NCBI RefSeq assembly: GCF_011602485.2
Contig: NZ_CP050022.2
Span: forward strand, 6,716,001-6,780,000
Origin: Bradyrhizobium sp. 1(2017)
GTDB taxonomy: Bacteria > Pseudomonadota > Alphaproteobacteria > Rhizobiales > Xanthobacteraceae
Reading direction: 5' to 3'
DNA: 64,000 nucleotides
In this document: positions 50,207 through 57,624 of the stretch, piece after piece
How the letters are laid out: each line of letters opens with the position of its first letter
Position numbering within the stretch: position 1 is the first letter of the stretch
Notes under the pieces: generated by a model
Databases searched by the model: none
Told to the model about the DNA's origin: nothing
The model's input: the letters and a program-made list of their open reading frames with translations, nothing else
Translations under genes and position numbers: made by a program

Positions 50207-52234
50207 TTACAGCAATCCGACCTTGTGCATGATCTGCCGGATCTGAGCCGGATCAGGATCCATCATCGTGGGGGCGAGTGTCGCGCCCGCCGTCTGTGCG
50301 GGACCGCGCGCGACGGCGCTCGAACCGTTTTGCGTCAAACCAGCGGACTGTAGCATCATCCCACCTGCCGTTTGTGCCGGACCGCGCGCCACGTTGTTCG
50401 CACTGGCCTGCACTGGATCGACGGACTGCGGCGCCGGCGTGCTCCCCGGAACCATGCTCGGTGCTTCGACCGGCCGCAATCCAAGCAGACGACGCAGCGT
50501 TGCCAGCGAAGGATCGGTTCCGGACACAGCGGCGGCAACCGGGGCGACACCGGTTTCGAGGCCGAGCGCCCGCATCGCGTTCGGCAGTCCCGCGCCGGTA
50601 CGATTCGGGTCACCGAATTGCAGCGGCGTTGCGGTCTCCTTCAGGATCTGGAACAGCCGCTCGACACGGCGTGCATCGCGATTCTGGAAGGTTCCCTTGG
50701 TGAAGTCCGGATGGTGCGCCAGCACGAGCGCGGCCAGGCCCGTGACATGTGGCGTCGCCATCGAGGTACCGTCCCATGCACCGAAACCATCGGCGGGAAG
50801 CGACGAGACGATCCCGACACCGGGCGCGCAGACGTCGACCTCCGGTCCGAAGCAAGAGAACTTTGCTGGAAAATATCCGTCGTGGCTCTGGAAGCCGTCG
50901 AGCGCTTGCTGCGAATGATAGCTGTCATCGGGAAACTCGCCCCACTTGCCCAGTGCGGCGACCGCCAGGCAATGCGGCGTCGAAGCCGGAAACTGCACCG
51001 GCCCCGAGGAATTCCCGGCAGCAATGATGCAGGCCATGCCCATTTGCTTGGCCCGGACGATGCGTTCCTCGATGATCCGCGAAGGCTCGCCGCCACCCAG
51101 GCTCATATTGGCGACATCGATGCCATGCTCCATGCAGTAATCGAGCGCGGAGACGAGATCGCTGAACCGGCCGCCCGGGAAGATGCGGCAAACATGGATT
51201 TCCGCCGCGGGGGCGAAGCCGCGGATTCCGCCACCGGTGCCGACCGGACCGCCGGCGATGATTCCAGCGCAATGCGAGCCATGGCCGATCGTGTCGACGG
51301 TCCACGCCGTCTTGTCGTTGCCGACGATGCTGGTGCCTTCGGTGATGCCGTGCAGGTTGCGATGGGTTGGCGCCAGGCCGGAATCGATGACCGCGATCTT
51401 GATACCGGCGCCGTTAAAGGACGGCGGCAGACGATCAAGGCCCATCGCGCGCTCACCCCAACCCATCAATTGCTGGCCGGGGAAGTTCCGTAGAACCGCG
51501 CCGAGCGCCCTCACGACGATCCGGTTGACACTGTTGGGAACGAGCTGCGGACGATCGAGCCAGAAGGTCCAGTAGTCGATCTTCGGTTTGACGAGGATCG
51601 AGCGGATGGTCTCCGGCGTTTCGCCCTGGAGGGTCACCGTGGCACGGCCGGTGGCGTCGGTGATGCCCTGCGCCGGCCACATGCTGCCGAACACATAGAC
51701 CTCGGCTTCGGGCAGCGGGCCGTCCTGGCCCAACACTTCGATCGTCGCCGTGAAGCCGTTAGCCAGCGGCGTAAGCACCCCCGGATTGGGAAGCTGCGGC
51801 GTGGTCGGGTCGAGCATGTAGGTCAGCCGCTCGTCACGCTCCACCGCGCAACGCCCTTGTGCCTGGGTCTGCAGCAATTTGGCCTTGTCGGGAGTCATCT
51901 TGGCGAGGACCAGCGGACTGAGCGGCACTTGTCCGAAGTCTGCGCTCTGAAATCCGAACAGGCGCGGCGGAGCGACCGTTTTCACCACTTCGATGTCAGG
52001 GCTGTTGGTGAGCTGCTGGGTCAGAAAGTCGACGCTGAAGGTCGCAAGCCCCGGTTGCTGCTGCGGCGCGATCATGAATTGCGCCGGGCGCGATGCGAGC
52101 GTTGCGGGCCCCTGCCCTCGTGCCGGTGACTGGCTCGCGGCGTTTTCCGGAGACGCACCGTTGCCGTTTGCCACCGGTTCGGTCGCTTCGTGCTCAGTCC
52201 GCCCGGAAGTTCCTGATTTGCCTCTCGTGGCCAT
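50207..52234 (-). CDS. subtilisin-like S8 serine peptidase with N-terminal prodomain
   Basis: This protein is 675 residues. A Gly/Ala/Ser-rich head without a signal peptide is followed by a prodomain-like region (about 50-140), a small beta domain (about 155-235) and the S8 catalytic domain (about 275-570). The triad is Asp284 (VIDSGLAP), His318 (GHGSHCAGI) and Ser491 (GTSMATPH), with oxyanion Asn408 (AAGNSSG). The C-terminal tail carries two ARGPAQTAG repeats. ATG 52234 is chosen for its GAGGAGG six bases upstream; the frame extends 15 codons further. It is the last gene of the SARP/repeat/prodomain set. Without a signal peptide, it acts in the cytosol or leaves by an unseen route. Confidence 0.9.
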   Translation of the reverse strand: MATRGKSGTSGRTEHEATEPVANGNGASPENAASQSPARGQGPATLASRPAQFMIAPQQQPGLATFSVDFLTQQLTNSPDIEVVKTVAPPRLFGFQSADFGQVPLSPLVLAKMTPDKAKLLQTQAQGRCAVERDERLTYMLDPTTPQLPNPGVLTPLANGFTATIEVLGQDGPLPEAEVYVFGSMWPAQGITDATGRATVTLQGETPETIRSILVKPKIDYWTFWLDRPQLVPNSVNRIVVRALGAVLRNFPGQQLMGWGERAMGLDRLPPSFNGAGIKIAVIDSGLAPTHRNLHGITEGTSIVGNDKTAWTVDTIGHGSHCAGIIAGGPVGTGGGIRGFAPAAEIHVCRIFPGGRFSDLVSALDYCMEHGIDVANMSLGGGEPSRIIEERIVRAKQMGMACIIAAGNSSGPVQFPASTPHCLAVAALGKWGEFPDDSYHSQQALDGFQSHDGYFPAKFSCFGPEVDVCAPGVGIVSSLPADGFGAWDGTSMATPHVTGLAALVLAHHPDFTKGTFQNRDARRVERLFQILKETATPLQFGDPNRTGAGLPNAMRALGLETGVAPVAAAVSGTDPSLATLRRLLGLRPVEAPSMVPGSTPAPQSVDPVQASANNVARGPAQTAGGMMLQSAGLTQNGSSAVARGPAQTAGATLAPTMMDPDPAQIRQIMHKVGLL

Positions 52235-52281
52235 CTGCGGCCTCCTCAATGTTTTGCGTGTCCAATGTTTGCCCACCAAAA

Positions 52282-52512
52282 TCAGTCGGCATCGAATTGC
52301 TTCAGCGCTGAATTCGGTTCGACCACGAGCGTGGCAAACGTCGATTTCAGGCGGTCGGCCTGGGTCTTCGTCATCGAAAGGATGACGACGTCGGGTGCGA
52401 TCTGCGCGACTCGCTTCACGCCGGGTTCACGCTGCAAGTGTTCGTTGAGCTGACCGGACTGGACCGGGTCTCCCTGCACGATGAATTCCTGCGACGCGTT
52501 TGAATCCGCCAT
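52282..52512 (-). CDS. free-standing subtilisin prodomain-like protein (putative inhibitor or chaperone)
   Basis: The 76-residue protein has an I9-inhibitor-like pattern: EFIVQGD, a helix ending LQREPGVKRV, then DVVILSMTKTQADRL and TLVVEPNSAL. Line by line it matches the prodomain of the adjacent peptidase: QFMIA; SPDIEVVKTVAPP; LVLAKMTPDKAKLL; AVERDERL. The MT-x3-A-x2-L block is identical in spacing. It is therefore probably a duplicated prodomain that binds the protease in trans as an inhibitor or folding helper. ATG 52512 is chosen; a GTG at 52527 is possible. It ends 47 bp before the peptidase start. Confidence 0.65.
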   Translation of the reverse strand: MADSNASQEFIVQGDPVQSGQLNEHLQREPGVKRVAQIAPDVVILSMTKTQADRLKSTFATLVVEPNSALKQFDAD

Positions 52513-52574
52513 CTGGCTTCCATTCACATTTGTGCGGAGAGGACGGGCTTGCGCCCGCCCTCTCCGGGTGGGGT

Positions 52575-53756
52575 CTAGTGCATCGTGCCACCGGGCTGGC
52601 CGGCGTTGAAGACGCCGAGCTGGCGACCGATATCGAGGCCGGTCTGGGCTCCCTGACCAATCTTCTTCAGCACGCTCCAGAAGCTTTGCAGCTCCATGTC
52701 CGTTGGCGGTGCTGCCGCGGCCGGCTGCAGGCCGGGCTGGCCGGCGTTGAACACGCCGAGCTGGCGACCGATATCGAGGCCAGTCTGGGCACCCTGGCCG
52801 ATCTTCTTCAGCACGCTCCAGAAGCTCTGCAGCTCCATGTCGGTCGGCGGTGCGGCCGCGGCCGGCTGCAGGCCGGGCTGGCCGGCGTCGAAGACGCCGA
52901 GCTGCTGGCCGATATTCACACCGGTCTGCACGCCCTGGCCGATCTTCTTCAGCACGCTCCAGAAGCTCTGCAGCTCCATGTCGGTCGGCGGTGCGGCCGC
53001 GGCCGGCTGCACGCCGGGCTGGGCGCTGAAAACGCCGATTTGTTTGCCGACATCCAAGCCGGTCTGGACGCCCTGGCCGATCTTCTTCAGCACGCTCCAG
53101 AAGCTCTGCAGCTCCATGTCGGTCGGCGGCGCGGCCGCGGCCGGCTGCAGACCCGGCTGGCCGGCGTTGAACACGCCAAGCTGCTGGCCGATATTCACAC
53201 CGGTCTGAACGCCTTGGCCGATCTTCTTCAGCACGCTCCAGAAGCTCTGCAGCTCCATGTCGGTCGGCGGCGCGGCTGCAGCCGGCTGCAAGCCGGGCTG
53301 GGCGCTGAAAACGCCGAGTTGTTTGCCGACATCCAAGCCGGTCTGGACACCTTGGCCGATCTTCTTCAGCACGCTCCAGAAGTCCTGCAGTTCCATGTCG
53401 GTCGGCGGCGCGGCCGCAGCCGTCTGCAGGCCGGGCTGGCCGGCGCTGAACACGCCGAGTTGGTGACCGATATTCACACCGGTCTGAACGCCCTGGCCAA
53501 TCTTCTTCAGCACGCTCCAGAAGCTCTGCAGCTCCATGTCGGAGACCTGCGCCGAACCTTGCGCCATGTCCGGACCGGCGGAAAACGGCAGGAAACCTCC
53601 GCCGATGTTACCGACGACGCCGCCGATCGTCTTTCCCTTCTTGCCGCCGAGCAGATTGCCGATAACTCGTCCGGCCGCACCGCCGAGGATGGAGCCGAAT
53701 ATTCCCTGCGGGTCCAATTGGCCGTAATCTTCAAATTGCTGCTGTGTTCCAGTCAT
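52575..53756 (-). CDS. seven-repeat glycine-zipper protein, candidate multi-peptide precursor
   Basis: This 393-residue protein has an N-terminal glycine-zipper segment (GSILGGAAGRVIGNLLGG and GGVVGNIGGG, about residues 20-55). Seven tandem units begin DMELQ at residues 73, 120, 166, 213, 259, 306 and 353. Each unit has a helix SFWSVLKKIGQG, a zipper with Gly at every fourth position (GVQTGVNIGQQLG) and a linker ending AAAAPPT. The last unit is cut to 41 residues and ends GGTMH. No signal peptide or cysteine is present. ATG 53756 has AGGAG nine bases upstream. The units resemble membrane-active peptides joined by processing linkers, but no cleavage site is proven. Confidence 0.75.
   Translation of the reverse strand: MTGTQQQFEDYGQLDPQGIFGSILGGAAGRVIGNLLGGKKGKTIGGVVGNIGGGFLPFSAGPDMAQGSAQVSDMELQSFWSVLKKIGQGVQTGVNIGHQLGVFSAGQPGLQTAAAAPPTDMELQDFWSVLKKIGQGVQTGLDVGKQLGVFSAQPGLQPAAAAPPTDMELQSFWSVLKKIGQGVQTGVNIGQQLGVFNAGQPGLQPAAAAPPTDMELQSFWSVLKKIGQGVQTGLDVGKQIGVFSAQPGVQPAAAAPPTDMELQSFWSVLKKIGQGVQTGVNIGQQLGVFDAGQPGLQPAAAAPPTDMELQSFWSVLKKIGQGAQTGLDIGRQLGVFNAGQPGLQPAAAAPPTDMELQSFWSVLKKIGQGAQTGLDIGRQLGVFNAGQPGGTMH
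52578..53540 (-). repeat. seven direct 138/141-bp repeats inside the repeat-protein gene
   Basis: The units are 47, 46, 47, 46, 47, 47 and 41 codons long. Two forms alternate: type A carries VNIG(H/Q)QLGVF(S/N/D)AGQPG, and type B carries LDVGKQ(L/I)GVFSAQPG. The last two units form a third type with GAQTGLDIGRQ. The order A-B-A-B-A-C-C implies growth by duplication of an A-B pair, then of a C unit. Unequal recombination and copy-number change between strains are expected. Confidence 0.9.
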
Positions 53757-53852
53757 GATCGAAATCTCCTGATGAAGTGCCTGACCCGCGAGCGACACGC
53801 GCTCCCCAAAGGGAGCCGGGATCACTACGCACGATTGTGCGAGCGGCTAAGG

Positions 53853-54677
53853 CTACGACCAGGACCGTGATGCAGGTGTCACGTCGAGCGTGAAAGTTGC
53901 GTCAAAGTTTTTGGCGCGGGGCAATTTGAGTGAGGCAGATCTCGTTGAAGCGTGGAACATGCGGCGCATATCGCGCTGCAGCTGTTCGGTCTCCTGCTCC
54001 GGCACGGCGCGAACTTCCCGCCACAGCACGGAGCGGCAAAGATCATACTGGCGCAACGCGTCGGTACGGCGACCTTGTTGCGCATAACAGCGCATCAAGA
54101 TGCGATGGACCCCCTCCTGAAGCGGATCGACCGCAAGAATACGCAGCGCGAGTGCGATCGCGATATCCGTGTGTTCGCGCCCGCCGGCGTCCAGCAGGCC
54201 CGCAAGCGCCTGCATCGCCTGTGTTCGCAATCGTTGGCGCTCGGCAGACAGCCAGGCCTCGAATTGGCATGAAGTCGAGCTGATACCCTCGAGAAGGTCG
54301 CCCCGATAAAGCAGCGCCGCACGGGCCAACCGTTCGGGATCGCCCTCCCTCAGGAGCCGCTCGAATTCCCCGACATCGGTACTGATGGCATTCGGGCAGA
54401 TACGGATGTCGTCGCGATCGGCGGAGATCACATCGGGATAGTGCGGCAGCACACGCCGCAAGGTGAGCAGAGCTTGTCGAAGGCTGGCACGCGCACGATC
54501 GCCGAAGTGACCATCCCATAACAGGGTAGCGAGCTTGCCGCGTGAAATGGCCCGTGGGGAACTGAGCGCGACATAGCCTAGAAGAGTTGCAGCCTTGCGA
54601 CTGGGGATCAACACCGACTCGCCGGAAGCAGAGACTACCTCGACCCCGCCGAAGAGATTGATCTGGAGCAGCGACAT
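53853..54677 (-). CDS. SARP-type regulator (winged helix plus BTAD)
   Basis: The 274-residue regulator has an N-terminal OmpR-type winged helix (about residues 5-95; RKAATLLGYVAL, RASLRQALLTLRRVL). A bacterial transcriptional activation domain follows (about 95-245; FEAWLSAERQRLRTQAMQALAGLL, DPLQEGVHRILMRCYAQQGRRTDALRQYD, VPEQETEQL). SARPs activate secondary-metabolite or peptide clusters in actinomycetes; they are rarer in proteobacteria. It lies 96 bp upstream of the repeat protein in the same direction, so it probably controls it. ATG 54677 has AAGGAAAAGGAC upstream, and a CRP-type box lies at the promoter. Confidence 0.88.
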   Translation of the reverse strand: MSLLQINLFGGVEVVSASGESVLIPSRKAATLLGYVALSSPRAISRGKLATLLWDGHFGDRARASLRQALLTLRRVLPHYPDVISADRDDIRICPNAISTDVGEFERLLREGDPERLARAALLYRGDLLEGISSTSCQFEAWLSAERQRLRTQAMQALAGLLDAGGREHTDIAIALALRILAVDPLQEGVHRILMRCYAQQGRRTDALRQYDLCRSVLWREVRAVPEQETEQLQRDMRRMFHASTRSASLKLPRAKNFDATFTLDVTPASRSWS

Positions 54678-54705
54678 TGTCCTTTTCCTTCGGTCATTGT
54701 CTTCT

Positions 54706-54755
54706 GTCCCTCATATTATTCACTACCGAACACTTTTCTTGTGATCATGATCACC
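54706..54755 (-). promoter_or_regulatory. CRP-type class II promoter of the SARP gene
   Basis: The box TGTGATCATGATCACC (54740-54755) differs from the CRP consensus TGTGA-N6-TCACA at one position and contains a perfect 14-bp palindrome GTGATCATGATCAC. On the minus strand a TAATAT minus-10 box (54718 to 54713) follows. The start would be near 54706, about 41.5 bases from the box centre, the class II position. The same arrangement is seen at 48486. Confidence 0.55.
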
Positions 54756-54759
54756 GACG

Positions 54760-56345
54760 ATTCGGACAGCACCCACCGTCCCACACGTCATCGACCAAGT
54801 CGAAATGCTCTTATGGCCACCATACAACCTGAATTAGACAAAGCAATGGATGTCGCTCGGCGTCGATTCAGCAATTTGTGAGACTGCAAATCTTCAATGT
54901 GTGAGATAGCCCATAGGTAGAATGCGAGTTGTAAGCGCAGCGATCGCTCGCATTTGATGCATTTGTCGACGACGAAAACAGACCAACTGCGCGAGACGCA
55001 GCATGACATGTCGCGACGAACGCGGTGCAAGTGTCGTGACGTCGCGCGATGGTTGTGAGTTGTTCCACGAACGCAGCGTTCTCGTCGCTGCTTGCGCTCG
55101 CTGCCATCTGCATTGAAGGTTGCTCGAGACCTCCGCCGCACTGGCCTACCATCGATCGGCCCACGCCGGCGTCGCACGCGGGCGTCGTGCACTTGCCATG
55201 TTCAGGCTGGAACCGCAGACACCAAGCGCATACGAGGCAGTGCGTCAGAGAGTCGCTGTGCCGGTGGTGCGGCAATTGGCGGCTTGGGGGATAGGCCCGT
55301 GGGGTCATCGCGCTCCGCCCGTGACGATCGCCGGCCTCGTTGCTCACGCGGCGAGGACCCCCGGTAAGGGACGCTCTCGAAAAACTGATCGAGCGGCTCT
55401 GCATCGAGCGGTTGCGGGAGAGCGGCGTGGCAGGTCGAACGCAATGCCATCGCGGATGCCCCTCCATCCAGCTTCGGTTCTCGAACGCGGACACAGCCTT
55501 GCATTCTCGCGGCTGATTTCACCCGAGCTTTGCTTGATCGCTCCACCCTCTTGTCCAAGAGGGCGCAGGGAAGGCCGGGTGCTGACCTCGCACCCGCGGT
55601 CTGCCGCGCAAAATGCACACGCAGAAAACCGCACAGCAGCATACAGGTGGTGCCGATCACTCGGCCTTCCCTGCGCGATGGTCGGACGGCTTATGCCGTG
55701 CTCTCCCGGGAGCCGAGTTCCTTCTGGCCTCCCTCGCCTCGCAGAATTCACCGGCGCCCGCGCCGGTTGACGCAGATGCCGCCTCCGCAAGAGCTTGACC
55801 GTAGCAACGACGGCCAGGACCACACGGTTTTGCCGTACGCACGGCCCGCCATTTCGCCGCAGTTTTTCCAGCCCTGTCGACGGAGCCGGAAACCTACAGA
55901 CGAGACGAAGCCTAGCAGCGCCGTTCGTCCGCGCGATGCCCAGGGCTCACGGAGAGCAATCCGCCCTGCCCCTAGCTGTCGCGCCCGACGCTGCCGCGTC
56001 CACCGCAAGCCCCGGCTCGCGAACGTGACGACCACACGATCGCCCCTCAAGGGTGAGCCGGGATGGGTAAGACATACGCCATTTCCGAATTTCGGTAAAG
56101 TGGAATATTTTGGTGGGGAGGGGTTGACGGGGTGCGACACAGGCCCAACGCGGCCGTCGCTGAGGGGCTTGCATTGACTGCAACATCCTTCGGCAGGCCA
56201 TCTCAAGCAGCAGCAACCAAATAAACAACCGGAGCATTTTGGCGTCGGAGGCAACGCCGCCGAAACCGTGCCAAATAACGCACGCAGCGCACCATAGCGG
56301 CAAGTTCCATTCGACGGAAAAGTGCTCTAAAATAGCGAAATTGCG
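54760..56345. other. 1.6-kb gene-poor region
   Basis: No open frame here has a ribosome binding site together with a protein-like product; the several 60-210-codon frames on both strands overlap each other and are Arg- and Ser-rich shadows. The region 54840-55040 has lower GC than its surroundings and contains TGCGAG/CTCGCA and GCATTTG direct repeats near 54945-54970. The interspersed repeat copy 2 lies at 56049-56131. A stretch of about 170 bp then precedes the antiporter. It may be a decayed insertion site. Confidence 0.5.
56049..56131. repeat. interspersed repeat, copy 2
   Basis: The 83-bp element starts AAGGGTGAGCCGGG, has a core CCGAATTTCGGTAAAGT and ends GGTTGACGGG. It has the same orientation as copy 1 at 49973-50050 but is clearly diverged between the conserved ends. 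Confidence 0.6.
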
Positions 56346-57617
56346 GTGCCTAACGCACGGGGGAGCGCGTTGGAGTTCTTTTCCCATTTACCCATACTGA
56401 CGTCCTTTGCACTGACGCTGATGCTCACTCTGGTGCTTCCAAACCTCATGGAGCGCCTGCATCTTCCGCGTCCGGTCGGATACATTCTGGCGGGCGTGCT
56501 TCTCGGCCCCAATGTGCTCGCCATCCTCAATCCCGACGGCAAGGTCGTCGGATTTTTTTCCGAACTCGGCAAGTTGCTGCTGATGTTCTTTGCGGGCTTT
56601 GAGGTCAACATCGCGCAGTTTCAGCGCGCGCGAAACAAGGCGGCGACGTTCGGAATTCTCACCTTCGCCTGCCCTTTCATCTTCGCTTTCGGACTTGCAG
56701 CAGCGTTGGGCTACTCCAACAATGCATGCGCGGTCATCGGCTCTATCCTCGCTTCCCACACGCTGCTCGGACTGCCGATCGTCAAGGACCGGGGACTGAT
56801 GAACCTGGAGGCGACCGTCGTAACGGTCGGAGCGACGCTTCTGACCGACATGCTGTCGATCTTCGTGCTGGCGGTATGTGTGCCCATTCATGTTCGAGGC
56901 TTCGAGCCGCTCGGCGTGTTGGAGACGATTATCTGGCTCGCAATCTACGTCCCAGGTATCGTCATCGGGCTGAGCTGGCTGGTCGAGCGTCTGCTTCGCG
57001 TTTTCGGGACCAGTCGGGTTTCCAGCGCGTTGATCATGCTGGTTGTGATGGCTGCGGCTGCTCAGGTGGCGGAATGGATCGGTATGGAAGGCATCATCGG
57101 CGCCTTTCTCGCCGGCGTTAGCCTGAAACGGGCGTTCGGAGAGTTTCGAAGCGACGATTCGCTCGAGATCATGAGCCAGGCCCTGTTCATCCCAGTCTTC
57201 TTCATCACCGCCGGTTTTCTGGTCGACTTCAAAGTCTTCTTTGGCACGCTAGCCCATCAGCCTCTGCTCGTTCTCGGCGTGCTGGCCGCGCTGTTCGGAG
57301 GTAAGTGGCTTGCGGCCGAGGCGGCGGGCCGCTTGCTCGGGTACAACCGCCAGGATCGGGACCTGATGTTTTCGCTGACCATCCCTCAGGTGGCGGCAAC
57401 GCTGGCCGTTGCCCTCGTGGCGTACTCGACCATGAACGCTGCCAAGGAAAGGCTGATCGATCAGGCCATGCTGAACGCCACGGTCGTCCTCGTCATCGTG
57501 TCGTCTCTGGTCGGACTGATTTTGACCCAGCGCGCCGCCGGGCTCGTCAAGAAAGAGCCCGCTCGAGCGGTCTCCGAAGAAGCCGTCCTCACCGACGTCC
57601 CGTCAAAAGCCGAATAG
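56346..57617 (+). CDS. CPA2-family (KefB-like) cation:proton antiporter
   Basis: The 423-residue integral membrane protein has about 12 helices. It contains the Na/H-exchanger fold with LPRPVGYILAGVLLGPNVL near the N terminus and KLLLMFFAGFEVNI typical of KefB/CPA2 members. No C-terminal RCK/TrkA domain is attached, which differs from KefB/KefC. The ion is unknown. The listed start is GTG 56346; the TTG at 56370 (protein beginning LEFFSHL) has a GGGGGAG upstream and may be the real start. It is convergent with the cyclase gene; the stops are 7 bp apart. Confidence 0.88.
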   Translation: MPNARGSALEFFSHLPILTSFALTLMLTLVLPNLMERLHLPRPVGYILAGVLLGPNVLAILNPDGKVVGFFSELGKLLLMFFAGFEVNIAQFQRARNKAATFGILTFACPFIFAFGLAAALGYSNNACAVIGSILASHTLLGLPIVKDRGLMNLEATVVTVGATLLTDMLSIFVLAVCVPIHVRGFEPLGVLETIIWLAIYVPGIVIGLSWLVERLLRVFGTSRVSSALIMLVVMAAAAQVAEWIGMEGIIGAFLAGVSLKRAFGEFRSDDSLEIMSQALFIPVFFITAGFLVDFKVFFGTLAHQPLLVLGVLAALFGGKWLAAEAAGRLLGYNRQDRDLMFSLTIPQVAATLAVALVAYSTMNAAKERLIDQAMLNATVVLVIVSSLVGLILTQRAAGLVKKEPARAVSEEAVLTDVPSKAE

Positions 57618-57624
57618 TGGCAGC

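Noticed and set aside
52500..53870. 456-codon plus-strand frame over the repeat-protein gene, itself repetitive
   Set aside because: Its repeats are a consequence of the DNA repeats. The minus-strand reading has a ribosome binding site, glycine-zipper design and operon context, whereas this one has none.
54788..55823. several 130-216-codon frames on both strands in the gene-poor region
   Set aside because: They overlap each other, are Arg/Ser-rich, and lack ribosome binding sites or motifs.
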